From Rhizobiaceae bacterium (GTDB lineage: Bacteria > Pseudomonadota > Alphaproteobacteria > Rhizobiales > Rhizobiaceae), in contig JAMLJC010000001.1 of NCBI GenBank assembly GCA_023953845.1, positions 2,480,001 through 2,544,000 on the forward strand: a stretch of 64,000 nt of DNA, read 5' to 3'. Below are positions 1 to 8,361 of the stretch, piece after piece. Below the pieces are notes generated by a model, which had not been told where the DNA came from, made no database searches, and saw only the letters and a program-made list of their open reading frames with translations. A program made the translations under genes and the position numbers. The stretch's first letter is position 1; the number at the start of each line of letters is the position of its first letter.

Positions 1-1
1 C

Positions 2-991
2 GGACGCGGCATGTGCGCGCTGGTCGAGCCGTCGGGACTAGGGCCTTTCGAGGGCATGCGCATTGAGGTCGACCAGCACGGCAAGGCGCACATATTCAGC
101 GGATCGAGCAATCAGGGGCAGGGGCACGAGACGGTGCTGGCGCAGATCGCCGCCGAAATCCTGACCCTTCCGATCGAGAAGATCCGCGTCCGCCACGGCG
201 ACACGGGCATCATCACCTTCGGTGGCGGCACCTATGCCAGCCGGACGGCCGTGCTGGGCGGCAACGCGGTCTACAGCGCCGCCATCGGCGTAAGGGAGAA
301 GGCGCTGCAGGCGGCGAGCCGCAGGTTCGGCATTCCCGTCGACGAGTTGAGCCTGCGGGACGGCGACATCTGGCACGGACAGAAGAACGCACCTGTTGCC
401 TCGCTCGGCGACATTGCGCGCATGCTGATGCCCGGCAATCCCGAACTGCTGAAGCCGCCCTCGGACATCAACATGGCCGACAGCGACGGTCTCGTCGTGA
501 CCTCCTACGTGCGCGGCGTGCCCGCCGGCGCGGCCGTCTTCGCCGTCCACGTCGCCGACGTCCTGGTCGATCCCGAAACGGGCGACACCAGGGTCGAGAA
601 TTATTTCGTCGCCTGCGACGTGGGACGGCAGCTCAACCCGCTGATCGTGGAGGGGCAGATCGTCGGCGGCGTCGCGCAAGGGCTCGGCGGCGCGTTTCTC
701 GAGGAACTCACCTACGCCGGGGACGGCCAGCTCACCACCGGCACTTTCGCCGACTATCTGATGCCCAACGTCTACAACATGCCGCCAGTCCGCACGCTGG
801 TGCTGGAGGAGGCGAAGGCGCCCGGTAACGTGCTCGGAGTGAAAGGCGTCGGAGAGGTCGGCCCGTCGGGCGTGGCCGCCGCCGTCGGCAACGCCATTGC
901 CGACGCGCTCGGAGCGTCTTCGGGCCTCAACCGTCTGCCGCTGACGCCGGAACGCGTGCTGCAAGCCACGGGGTTTGCGAGCGCGCCATGA
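2..991 (+). CDS. Molybdenum hydroxylase large subunit (CoxL/XdhC-like), 3' part
   Basis: This is the C-terminal part of a molybdopterin-binding subunit of the xanthine dehydrogenase/CO dehydrogenase family; the 5' end lies before the window, so the in-frame ATG at 11 is probably internal. Such subunits carry the Mo-cytosine-dinucleotide cofactor and hydroxylate aldehydes, purines or N-heteroaromatics. Visible family features are the cofactor-binding stretch GSSNQGQGHET near nt 100-130 and KGVGEVG near nt 842-862, whose Glu is the catalytic base in the family. The stop overlaps the ATG of the next gene (ATGA), so it is translationally coupled to the FAD and iron-sulfur subunits. The substrate cannot be told; the true active-site loop that separates CO dehydrogenases from other hydroxylases is upstream of the window. 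Confidence 0.9.
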   Translation, partial: GRGMCALVEPSGLGPFEGMRIEVDQHGKAHIFSGSSNQGQGHETVLAQIAAEILTLPIEKIRVRHGDTGIITFGGGTYASRTAVLGGNAVYSAAIGVREKALQAASRRFGIPVDELSLRDGDIWHGQKNAPVASLGDIARMLMPGNPELLKPPSDINMADSDGLVVTSYVRGVPAGAAVFAVHVADVLVDPETGDTRVENYFVACDVGRQLNPLIVEGQIVGGVAQGLGGAFLEELTYAGDGQLTTGTFADYLMPNVYNMPPVRTLVLEEAKAPGNVLGVKGVGEVGPSGVAAAVGNAIADALGASSGLNRLPLTPERVLQATGFASAP

Positions 992-1863
992 AGCCTGCAC
1001 CCTTCGACTATCATGCACCCGAGACGATCCAGGGCGCGCTCGAACTGCTCGATCGCCACGGTTCCGACGCGCGCGTCATCGCGGGCGGACAGAGTCTGGT
1101 GCCGATGCTGGCCCTTCGGCTCGCGCGTCCGGAGGTGCTTGTCGATCTCAACCGTATCCCGGAGCTGGCGGGCATTCGTGATTGCGGCGGTACGATCCGG
1201 ATCGGCGCGATGACCCGGCAGGCTCACGCGCTGGCGTCGCCGCTGCTGCGCGATCGCCTGCCCCTTCTCGGATACGGATTGTACAATGTCGGTCACCCGC
1301 CCACCCGTGCGCGCGGCACGATCGGCGGCAGTGTCTCGCATGCCGACCCGGCCGCCGAAACTCCGGCGGTCATGCTGGCCTACGATGCGCGCATGGTGCT
1401 GGCGGGCAAAAGCGGAACGCGCACCGTCGATGTTGCGGATTTCATGCTCGGCACGTTCGAGACCTGCATCGAGGAAGGCGAGATCCTGACGGAGATCGTC
1501 GTGGATGTGCCGCCGGCAGAGGGCACGGCCTTCGTCGAGCTGTCGCGTCGCAAGGGAGATTTCGCCATGGCGTCGGCCGCCGCGCGCATGCGGCTGAACG
1601 AGGACGGCGCCTGCGCATCGGCCCGTCTCGTCATCGGCGCTGTGGCACCCGTGCCGCTGCGCTTCGACGCCGTGACCGATGCGCTGACAGGACAGGTCGT
1701 CACCGAAGGTCTTCTGCGCGAAGCGGTGTCGCTGATCGACCTTGAACGGTTCGAGTTCGACAATCCGGATATCAGCCTCGCCTATCGCCGGCATATCGGG
1801 CCTGTGCTGGCGCGTCGCGCCCTGATGCAGGCCTTCGAGCGGGCCGGGGAGCGCCGGTCATGA
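988..1863 (+). CDS. FAD-binding subunit of molybdenum hydroxylase (CoxM-like)
   Basis: A 291-residue medium subunit that passes electrons from the iron-sulfur subunit to FAD. The two FAD-pyrophosphate motifs of the family are present: AGGQSLVPML at about residues 32-41 and TIGGSVSHADPAAE at about 111-124. Length is normal for CoxM-type proteins (about 285-300). The start ATG overlaps the preceding stop and its own stop overlaps the ATG of the small subunit (ATGA at both junctions), giving the gene order large-medium-small in one operon. Assignment to the family is firm; the oxidised substrate is unknown. Confidence 0.93.
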   Translation: MKPAPFDYHAPETIQGALELLDRHGSDARVIAGGQSLVPMLALRLARPEVLVDLNRIPELAGIRDCGGTIRIGAMTRQAHALASPLLRDRLPLLGYGLYNVGHPPTRARGTIGGSVSHADPAAETPAVMLAYDARMVLAGKSGTRTVDVADFMLGTFETCIEEGEILTEIVVDVPPAEGTAFVELSRRKGDFAMASAAARMRLNEDGACASARLVIGAVAPVPLRFDAVTDALTGQVVTEGLLREAVSLIDLERFEFDNPDISLAYRRHIGPVLARRALMQAFERAGERRS

Positions 1864-2348
1864 AGATGCACGACCTCGAGCTTTCGGTGAACGGACAGTC
1901 GGTCTCGCTGCGGGTGGAGCCGCGCCAGACGCTCGCCGACGCGTTGCGCGGAACGCTGGGCCTGACCGGCACGCATCTCGGCTGCGAGCACGGCGTCTGC
2001 GGCGCCTGCACGATCATCGTCGACGGCGAGCCGGCGCGCGGCTGCCTGATGCTCGCGGTTCAGGCACAGGGCGCGGAGGTGATCACCGTCGAGGGCGTGT
2101 CGCCGCCGACCGGGCTTTCGCCGATCCAGCAGGCGATGCGGGAGCATCACGGGCTGCAATGCGGCTTCTGCACGCCCGGCATGGTCGTCGTGCTGCACCA
2201 CCTCCTGTCGACCAACCCCGATCCGACCGACGACGACATCCGCGAGGCCATCTCGGGGCAGCTCTGCCGCTGCACGGGATACCAGGGGATCATGGCGGCG
2301 GCCAGGGCGGTGGTGGCCCGCCGCCGGCACGAGATTCGAGACAACTGA
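1860..2348 (+). CDS. (2Fe-2S)-binding subunit of molybdenum hydroxylase (CoxS-like)
   Basis: A 162-residue small subunit with two [2Fe-2S] clusters. The N-terminal ferredoxin-type cluster uses Cys42, Cys47, Cys50 (CEHGVCGAC) and Cys62; the C-terminal cluster uses Cys101 and Cys104 (CGFC) and Cys136 and Cys138 (CRC). All eight cysteines are present. It carries electrons from molybdenum to the FAD subunit and shares a 4-bp overlap with that gene. It closes a coxL-coxM-coxS-like operon that continues, after 25 bp, into the cupin gene. Confidence 0.94.
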   Translation: MKMHDLELSVNGQSVSLRVEPRQTLADALRGTLGLTGTHLGCEHGVCGACTIIVDGEPARGCLMLAVQAQGAEVITVEGVSPPTGLSPIQQAMREHHGLQCGFCTPGMVVVLHHLLSTNPDPTDDDIREAISGQLCRCTGYQGIMAAARAVVARRRHEIRDN

Positions 2349-2373
2349 CACGAACGCCCAAGGAACGCACTGA

Positions 2374-2880
2374 ATGCCAATCTGCATAAACATCGATGAC
2401 ATCCAGGAAGGCCAGAACGTCTTGCAGACGCGGGGCGGCTCCATGTCCACCAAGATGGTCTACGGCAACGACTGCAACATGATGATCGCGGTCCGCGGAC
2501 CAGGCTATCACTCGCATCCGCACACGCATGATGCCGAGCAGATCAACTACGTCACGGAAGGGGAGGTCTGGGTCTTCATCAACGACGGCGGTTTCCTGAT
2601 GAAGAAGGGCGACCTCTGCCGCATCCCGCGCAACGCCGTCCACTGGGCGTGGAACCGCAGCGACGGCGACGTGACGCTGATCGAGGTTCACGCGCCGGCC
2701 TGCGATCCGCTCGTGCGCAAGAATGCGGTCGGCCTCTATTTCGAGGGCGAGACGCCGGACCTTTCGACGGCGGTCGACACGGTGCGCACCGGCTTCGAGG
2801 GCGATCCCATGGAGATCGAGGCGCGCGTGCTGGGAATGACCGTGGAAGAGTTGAAGGCGGAATTGCAGGCCGCCGAATAG
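2374..2880 (+). CDS. Small cupin-domain protein
   Basis: A 168-residue single-domain cupin. Motif 1 is seen as GYHSHPHTHDAEQINYVTEG (about residues 46-65), with His residues and a Glu placed for metal binding, and motif 2 as GDLCRIPRNAVHW (about 79-91). The C-terminal 50 residues are acidic and helical, ending in EELKAELQAAE. It follows the molybdenum hydroxylase genes by 25 bp on the same strand and precedes an aldehyde dehydrogenase, so it probably belongs to the same catabolic operon, either as a small metal-dependent enzyme or as a binding protein. The actual reaction cannot be deduced. Confidence 0.8.
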   Translation: MPICINIDDIQEGQNVLQTRGGSMSTKMVYGNDCNMMIAVRGPGYHSHPHTHDAEQINYVTEGEVWVFINDGGFLMKKGDLCRIPRNAVHWAWNRSDGDVTLIEVHAPACDPLVRKNAVGLYFEGETPDLSTAVDTVRTGFEGDPMEIEARVLGMTVEELKAELQAAE

Positions 2881-2939
2881 AGGTCGGGCACGCCGGCGAC
2901 GGCCGGCGCGAAAGCGGCCCGTGGCTAAGGACGACAGAG

Positions 2940-4403
2940 ATGAGCGCGGATCAGACCATGTTCGAGCCCCTGATGATGTATGGCGGTGCGTTTCGGCCGG
3001 CGATCGGCGGCGAGACCTTCGTTTCCACGAATCCTGTGGACTGCAGCCCGCTTGCCCGGATACCGCTCGGGGACGAACGCGACGCGCGCGCCGCGGTGGA
3101 CGCGGCCGCCGCCGCCTTTCCCGGCTGGTCGAGATTGAGCGCGGCCACCCGCGCGCGCCATCTGCATCGCGTGGCCGACATCATGGAGGCGCGCCGCAAC
3201 GAACTGGCGTTGCTGGTGACGCGCGAGGAAGGAAAGCCGCTCGCCGAAGCCCAGGGCGAATTGCAGCTCTCCATCGATTCCCTCAGATGGTACGGCGAAG
3301 AGGCGCGGCGGGCATATGGCGCCTGGATTCCCGATCCCGTGCCGAACCGGCGCCTCCTGACGATGCGCCAGCCGGTCGGCGTTTGCGGCGCCATCATCCC
3401 CTGGAATGTTCCCTGCGCCATGATCTTCCGCAAGGCCGCGCCGGCGCTTGCGGCGGGCTGCACCATGGTGCTCAAGCCGGCGGAAGCGACGTCGGCCATC
3501 GCGCTCAAGGTGGCCGAGATATTCATGGAGGCGGACCTGCCCGCCGGCGTCATCAATTTCGTGACCGGCAAGGCGTCGAAGATCGGCAGCGTATTTCTCA
3601 CCGATCCGCGCGTGCGGAAGATTTCCTTCACCGGCTCCACGGAGGTGGGCAAGCTTCTGCTGCGCGGCGCGGCTGACCAGATCAAGCGCACGTCGATGGA
3701 ACTCGGCGGCAACGCTCCGGCCATCCTGTTTGAGGATTGCAATATCGAGGAGGCCATCCGGTCGGTCTCCGCGTTGAAATTCCTGAACGCCGGCCAGGCC
3801 TGCATCGGTGCGAACCGCATCTATGTCCATGACGCGATCTACGAACAGGTCGCCGATCAGATCGCCGCCCATACCCGCGGCATGAAAGTCGGCGACGGCA
3901 GTCAGAACGGCGTCCGGATGGGGCCGCTGGTCGATTTCAAGGCGGTCGAAAAGGTCGAGGAACTGGTCGCGGACGCCGTGGCGAACGGCACCGAGATCAG
4001 GGCCGGCGGCAGCCGCATCCAGGGAGAAACCTACGAGCGCGGCTCGTTCTACGCGCCTACCGTCCTGACGGAGGTTCCGAGCCGCGCGCGGCTCTGCGCG
4101 GAGGAAATCTTCGGTCCGGTCGCGGCGCTCTATCGCTTCCGGACGGAGGAGGAGGTGCTCTCCGCCGCGAACGACGTGCCCTACGGCCTTTCTGCCTATC
4201 TGTTCACCGAGGACATGGATCGGGCGATCCGGGTCGGGGAACGGCTGGAAACCGGCATGGTCGGCATCAACGAGATCAGGCTCGGCGCCGCAGAGGCCCC
4301 GTTCGGCGGCATCAAGGAAAGTGGCATAGGCCGGGAGGGCGGCCGCGAAGGCCTCGACGAGTATCTTGAAACCAAGCTCCTCGCCATGCGCGTCAGGAGC
4401 TGA
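2940..4403 (+). CDS. NAD(P)-dependent aldehyde dehydrogenase
   Basis: A 487-residue member of the aldehyde dehydrogenase superfamily. The open frame extends further upstream, but homology and length favour the ATG at 2940 (MSADQTMFEP). Key residues are the general base Glu254 in ELGGNAP, the nucleophile Cys288 in GQACIGANR, and the cofactor-binding FTGSTEVGK stretch. The family oxidises aldehydes to carboxylates. Overall character (EDFGPVA-like EIFGPVAALYRF, C-terminal FGGIKESGIGREGG) is like succinate-semialdehyde or vanillin-type dehydrogenases. It lies 59 bp after the cupin gene and may oxidise an aldehyde made in the same pathway. Substrate unknown. Confidence 0.9.
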   Translation: MSADQTMFEPLMMYGGAFRPAIGGETFVSTNPVDCSPLARIPLGDERDARAAVDAAAAAFPGWSRLSAATRARHLHRVADIMEARRNELALLVTREEGKPLAEAQGELQLSIDSLRWYGEEARRAYGAWIPDPVPNRRLLTMRQPVGVCGAIIPWNVPCAMIFRKAAPALAAGCTMVLKPAEATSAIALKVAEIFMEADLPAGVINFVTGKASKIGSVFLTDPRVRKISFTGSTEVGKLLLRGAADQIKRTSMELGGNAPAILFEDCNIEEAIRSVSALKFLNAGQACIGANRIYVHDAIYEQVADQIAAHTRGMKVGDGSQNGVRMGPLVDFKAVEKVEELVADAVANGTEIRAGGSRIQGETYERGSFYAPTVLTEVPSRARLCAEEIFGPVAALYRFRTEEEVLSAANDVPYGLSAYLFTEDMDRAIRVGERLETGMVGINEIRLGAAEAPFGGIKESGIGREGGREGLDEYLETKLLAMRVRS

Positions 4404-4405
4404 GA

Positions 4406-4891
4406 TCAGTCGCCCGCCGGGACATCCCGTTCCCACATCGAACTGGCAAGCCCTTCCTGAATGAGAACGCCGTCCTGATTGACGATGCGGACGCGCCGGG
4501 TGACGCTGTATCGCCGGCCGTCCTCCATCAGCGTCTTGTCGGCGATGGAAACCTCCAGATGGATCGTATCGCCGGCGACCAGCGGCTTGTGATAGGCCCA
4601 CTGGTCGACGCCCATCGCCCGCACGAATTTCTCGCTCGAAACGACGAGCGAGCTTTCGAGATGGCTGCCGAGCGAGAGCGCGATGCCCATCGAGCCCTGC
4701 GCCCGGACCGGCCCCAGCCCGTTCCGGCGCATGAATTCCTTGTCGCAATGGACGGGATGCCAGCCGCCCGTCAGCATCATGTAGAGGTTGATGTCGGTTT
4801 CGGTGATGGTCCTGCCCTGGCTGATGGCCGTCTGGCCGACTTCTATCGTGTCATAGGTGAAGCCGTAGGGAATTCTGGATTCGCTCATCAC
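4406..4891 (-). CDS. MaoC-like hot-dog fold dehydratase
   Basis: A 161-residue MaoC/(R)-hydratase-like protein. The hydratase region GWHPVHCDKEFMRRNGLG followed by QGSMGIALS corresponds to the family active-site segment that adds or removes water on an acyl-CoA double bond. It is convergent with the aldehyde dehydrogenase (2 bp apart) and lies downstream of the solute-binding protein gene on the same strand. Context suggests breakdown of an acyl-CoA intermediate in the pathway served by the neighbouring molybdenum hydroxylase. Family assignment is good; the substrate is not known. Confidence 0.8.
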   Translation of the reverse strand: MMSESRIPYGFTYDTIEVGQTAISQGRTITETDINLYMMLTGGWHPVHCDKEFMRRNGLGPVRAQGSMGIALSLGSHLESSLVVSSEKFVRAMGVDQWAYHKPLVAGDTIHLEVSIADKTLMEDGRRYSVTRRVRIVNQDGVLIQEGLASSMWERDVPAGD

Positions 4892-4924
4892 CGCTCGAAC
4901 CTCTCTTCTGGCGCGTTTCGTTTA

Positions 4925-4980
4925 GAGCATTTCCGCCGGACGCAGACGAGCCGCAAGACTTTTGCGAAGTCCTGCGGCTC
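4925..4980. repeat. Intergenic repeat fragment with strong hairpin
   Basis: The segment starts with GAGCATTTCC, the same edge seen in the repeat at 44047, and carries a stem with 14-nt arms at 4948-4961 and 4967-4980 around a 5-nt loop; one of the 14 pairs mismatches. It sits just downstream of the solute-binding protein gene read on the minus strand, so it may stop or stabilise that transcript. There is no long T tract, so a classical intrinsic terminator is uncertain. Confidence 0.5.
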
Positions 4981-5006
4981 GGCAAGCGGCCCTATAAGAT
5001 CGGCGG

Positions 5007-6035
5007 TCAGCCGGCGATCGCGGCGTCGATATACTGGTTGGTGTAGGTGCCCTTGACGTCTTTCACGTCGACGATCCCGGCGCGAGACGCCAGTTCCGCC
5101 GACTTCGCGACCACCTCGTCGACATTGCGCATGACGTTGGCTTCGCCGTTCGCGACGGTCATGTCGTTATATGCCTTGATCGCCGCGATGCGGAAGTCGC
5201 GATCCTCGTTGGCGACGACGTCGTACTTCGCCGTGATGCGGTCGAGGATCACGGCCGGATCGGACGCCAGTATGTCGAGCGCGGAATTGCGCATTGCGCG
5301 CAGGAACTTGACGACCGTTTCCTCGTTCGCCTGCGCATATTCCTTCGTCATCAGCAGCACGCCGCCGGGCAGCGGCGCATAGTCCGAAGTCGGCCAGATC
5401 TCGACCGGCTCATTGTTCATCTTGAGCAGCAGCGCCGTTTCGACCGTGGCCAGAAACGCGTCGACACGACCCTGCTTCAAAATCTCGACATTGCCGGCAT
5501 TGGAGCCGATGGCCTGCCGGACGACCTTGTCGCCCGGCACGTCAGTCCCTGCGAGCAGGAGGTTGAGCACGTTCTCCTGCCCACCGCCGAGTGACGCAAG
5601 TCCGACCGTCTTCCCGGCGAAATCCTCCGGTTTCCTGATCGGATCGGCGCTACGGCTGACGACGTTGAAGATACCGCGATGCAGACTCGTTCCGACCGAG
5701 AAGACGGGCTCATCCTGCGCTTCCTGTGCCCGAAATACATCGAGCAGCCCTACTCGTGCGGTAGCGGCCTGGTTCGTGACGACCTGCTGAATGGCCGCCG
5801 AGGTGTTGCGGATCGAGGTGACCTCGACATCCAGGCCCTCGCGCTCGAAATGACCGCCGACCACGCCATTCATTTCGTGGATGTATTCCAGTGCCAGATC
5901 GAATGGCTCCATGAAGACAAGCTTGGTCTTGGACTGTGCCAGAACCGGCATGCCTCCAAGCAGAAATCCCGCGCTTCCGGCGGCGAGACCTTTCAATACG
6001 GTGCGGCGATTGGTCATGAAGCTTTTCCCCTGCAT
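5007..6035 (-). CDS. Tat-exported ABC substrate-binding protein, NMT1/SsuA-like
   Basis: A 342-residue periplasmic binding protein. The N-terminus has a twin-arginine signal (NRRTVLKG followed by a hydrophobic stretch and cleavage near MPVLAQS). The start chosen has GGAGG about 8 nt upstream; an internal Met at codon 7 (nt 6017) is an alternative that keeps the signal. The body (EPFDLALEYIHEMNG, GKTVGLASLGGG, GNAGNVEILKQGRVDAF) resembles NMT1/THI5-like proteins that bind taurine, pyrimidine precursors or aromatic compounds. No matching permease or ATPase lies beside it, so it is an orphan within the window. It is divergent from the Fgd gene across a 473-bp gap with an operator-like palindrome. 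Confidence 0.85.
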   Translation of the reverse strand: MQGKSFMTNRRTVLKGLAAGSAGFLLGGMPVLAQSKTKLVFMEPFDLALEYIHEMNGVVGGHFEREGLDVEVTSIRNTSAAIQQVVTNQAATARVGLLDVFRAQEAQDEPVFSVGTSLHRGIFNVVSRSADPIRKPEDFAGKTVGLASLGGGQENVLNLLLAGTDVPGDKVVRQAIGSNAGNVEILKQGRVDAFLATVETALLLKMNNEPVEIWPTSDYAPLPGGVLLMTKEYAQANEETVVKFLRAMRNSALDILASDPAVILDRITAKYDVVANEDRDFRIAAIKAYNDMTVANGEANVMRNVDEVVAKSAELASRAGIVDVKDVKGTYTNQYIDAAIAG

Positions 6036-6508
6036 TTCCTGTTCCTCCGACAGAAGATGTCAGACGATATCAGCGTGTCCTCCCGCGCCAATGATCGACA
6101 TGATCCGGGCTATTACCCTTGGTAATAGCTTCCTCGGCCATTTGAATTGTCTGGTCAGGGCTCGTTTCGAACATGCCGCAATGAGCGAGCCATGCTGATT
6201 TTGTTGCTCCGGGCACGACCTTCTGAGCGCGCATCACGGCCCGACTTCTTGTCCCGCGATCGGCGCTCAGCGACGTGAGAATGCGTAAGAGCGAGGCGCC
6301 GCTTCGCCCGTGCGGCGCACACCTAGGAACCGGTCGACGAGCGGCGGCAGCCGCGTCCGCACTCTATTGGAAATATCGATTTGAGCGTTTGAATTTTATC
6401 GTTTTTCCGGCGTTCGCCGGAGGGGTATGTCTCGAACGGGAGACGGCTCTTCAGGATTTTCGGGGCCGTCGGAAATTCGAAACGCTCGACCGACAGGCGG
6501 ATAAAATC
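6036..6508. other. 473-bp divergent intergenic region
   Basis: This gap separates the minus-strand solute-binding protein gene from the plus-strand Fgd gene and should hold both promoters. It includes the perfect palindrome at 6110-6128 and an AT-richer block around 6360-6420 before the Fgd gene. The Fgd reading frame is open back to 6275, but the translated part there shows no resemblance to the family, so I treat it as non-coding. No RNA gene or riboswitch is recognised. Confidence 0.5.
6110..6128. promoter_or_regulatory. Operator-like palindrome, LysR-type T-N11-A
   Basis: The 19-bp sequence CTATTACCCTTGGTAATAG is a perfect inverted repeat of 8-bp arms around a 3-bp centre. It contains TTACCCTTGGTAA, which fits the T-N11-A dyad bound by LysR-family regulators. 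It lies 75 bp upstream of the solute-binding protein start and about 380 bp upstream of Fgd. A LysR regulator is encoded at 16707-17591; a link between them is only a guess. Confidence 0.45.
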
Positions 6509-7516
6509 GTGCATCTCAAGCTCGGCTACAAGGCTTCAGCGGAACAGTTCGGCCCCAGCGAATTGCTGAAATACGGGGTGCTTGCGGAGGAGTGCGGGTT
6601 CGACTCGCTTTTCATCAGCGATCATTTCCAGCCGTGGCGCCATACTGGCGGGCACGCGCCTTTTTCCTTCTCGTGGATGGGGGCTCTCGGAGCGCGCACG
6701 TCGCGGATCGTCATGGGCACCAGCGTGCTGACGCCGACCTTCCGCTATCATCCGTCGATCGTTGCCCATGCGTTCGGTACGCTGGGCGAGTTGTTCCCCG
6801 ACCGGGTGATACTGGGCGTCGGCACCGGCGAGTCGCTCAACGAAGTGCCTGCCACTCGCGTGGAGTGGCCGGAGCTCAAGGAACGCTTCGCGCGTTTGCG
6901 GGAGTCGATTTCCCTCATGCGGAAGCTCTTCACGGAAGAGCGTCTGAGCTTCGAGGGCGAATTCTACAGGACCGAGAACGCGACCATCTACGACCGGCCG
7001 GAGAAGCCCGTGCCCATCTATGTCGCGGGCGCCGGTCCGATGATCGCAAAATATGCCGGCCGGGTCGCCGACGGCTTTATCTGCACGAGCGGAAAGGCCC
7101 CTGAACTCTACCGCGAGACGCTGCTGCCCAATGTCGACGCCGGTTTGGCCGATGCGGGCCGCGCGCCGGACTCGATCGATCGTATGATCGAAATGAAGGT
7201 TTCGTTCGACACCGATCTGGAGAGGGCGCGGGAAGATACGCGGTTCTGGGCCGCGCTCGCGCTCTCGCCGGAAGAGAAGATGTCCGTGGAAGACCCGCTC
7301 GAAATGGAGAAGCTCGCCGACGCGTTGCCGATCGAGCGGACGGTCAAGCGCTGGATCGTTTCCAACGACCCGGACGAGCATGTGGAGCGTATCCGGCCCT
7401 ATGTCGAGCTGGGCTTCCGCCACCTTGTCTTTCATGCGCCGGGTCCGGACCAGGCCCGTTTCATCAGGCTCTATTCCGAACAGGTGTTCCCGAAACTCAG
7501 GAAGGCGTTCGGCTAG
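6509..7516 (+). CDS. fgd: F420-dependent glucose-6-phosphate dehydrogenase
   Basis: A 335-residue luciferase-like protein that aligns end to end with mycobacterial Fgd as I remember it, for example KLGYKASAEQF, SDHFQPWRH, GTSVLTPTFRY, GVGTGES and FICTSGK. It would oxidise glucose 6-phosphate to 6-phosphogluconolactone and reduce F420. Residues matching the M. tuberculosis F420/catalytic set (Asp39, His40, Trp44, Glu109) are Asp38, His39, Trp43 and Glu108. The three that bind the G6P phosphate there (Lys198, Lys259, Arg283) correspond to Lys196, Lys257 and Arg281. The GTG at 6509 is chosen because homology begins there, with AGGCGG 8 nt upstream. It is 28 bp ahead of cofE in the F420 cluster. 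Confidence 0.88.
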   Translation: MHLKLGYKASAEQFGPSELLKYGVLAEECGFDSLFISDHFQPWRHTGGHAPFSFSWMGALGARTSRIVMGTSVLTPTFRYHPSIVAHAFGTLGELFPDRVILGVGTGESLNEVPATRVEWPELKERFARLRESISLMRKLFTEERLSFEGEFYRTENATIYDRPEKPVPIYVAGAGPMIAKYAGRVADGFICTSGKAPELYRETLLPNVDAGLADAGRAPDSIDRMIEMKVSFDTDLERAREDTRFWAALALSPEEKMSVEDPLEMEKLADALPIERTVKRWIVSNDPDEHVERIRPYVELGFRHLVFHAPGPDQARFIRLYSEQVFPKLRKAFG

Positions 7517-7544
7517 CGGGCGGTTTCGACGCCGGGCGGCAAAG

Positions 7545-8300
7545 ATGGAACTGATTGCAGTCCCTGAATTGCCTATGATCGCCCCCGGCGACGATCTGGC
7601 GCGCATCGTGATGGACGGCCTTGCGCGCGCGGGCCTTTCGCTCCGGGACCGCGACATACTGGTGTTCGCCCAGAAGATCGTCTCGAAGTCCGAGGGACGC
7701 ATGGTCGACCTCATCGATGTAGAGCCGTCCGGGGAGGCCATGCGGATTGCGCGCGAGGTCAGGAAGGACCCACGTCTGGTGGAGGTTGTACTTTCGGAGT
7801 CCCGCCGTATCGTGCGTCAGGCTCCGGACGTGCTTATCGTCGAGCACAGGCTCGGCTATGTCATGGCCAATGCCGGCGTCGACATGTCGAATGTGCAACA
7901 GGGAGAACGCGGCACGCGCGCGCCGCTTCTGCCCGAGAATCCGGATCGGAGCGCCTGTCGCCTGCGTGAGGCGATTGCCGCGGCGTCAGGCGCCGATATA
8001 GCCGTGGTCATCAACGACAGCTTCGGGAGGCCATGGCGGCAAGGCGTCACCGGAGTTGCGCTCGGCGCATCCGGAATTCCGGCCTTGCGCGACCGGCGCG
8101 GCAGGCCCGATCTCTTCGGCCGCAAGCTGGAGGTAACGGTCGTCTGCTTTGCCGACGAGATAGCGGCCGCCGCCTCCCTCGTCATGGGACAGGGCGACGA
8201 AGGACTTCCGGTGGTTCTCGTCCGCGGTCTGTCCTGGGACGATCCGGCAATGCCAGCGCTGTCGATCTGCCGTCCTCCGGCAACGGACCTGTTCCGATGA
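7545..8300 (+). CDS. cofE: F420-0:gamma-glutamyl ligase
   Basis: A 251-residue CofE. It adds glutamate residues to F420-0 using GTP, giving polyglutamylated F420. Family motifs are MANAGVDMSNVQQG and SFGRPWRQGVTGVALGASG; the latter is the CofE signature near the C-terminal half. The protein lacks the C-terminal nitroreductase-like domain that actinobacterial FbiB carries, so it is a stand-alone ligase like the archaeal enzyme. The reading frame is open further upstream, but the ATG at 7545 is where homology starts and gives the right length. It follows Fgd by 28 bp. Confidence 0.9.
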   Translation: MELIAVPELPMIAPGDDLARIVMDGLARAGLSLRDRDILVFAQKIVSKSEGRMVDLIDVEPSGEAMRIAREVRKDPRLVEVVLSESRRIVRQAPDVLIVEHRLGYVMANAGVDMSNVQQGERGTRAPLLPENPDRSACRLREAIAAASGADIAVVINDSFGRPWRQGVTGVALGASGIPALRDRRGRPDLFGRKLEVTVVCFADEIAAAASLVMGQGDEGLPVVLVRGLSWDDPAMPALSICRPPATDLFR

Positions 8301-8361
8301 CCGGGGGCCGCGCAGGTTCCCTTTCCGTGCGCGCGGTCGTTTCGCGGGAAAGCGATCGGCC

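Noticed and set aside
2649..2939. Upstream extension of the first aldehyde dehydrogenase into the cupin gene
   Set aside because: It overlaps the cupin gene in another frame, and the family start and length match the ATG at 2940.
6275..6508. N-terminal extension of the Fgd gene back to an ATG at 6275
   Set aside because: The extra 78 residues show no homology and the family start aligns with the GTG at 6509.
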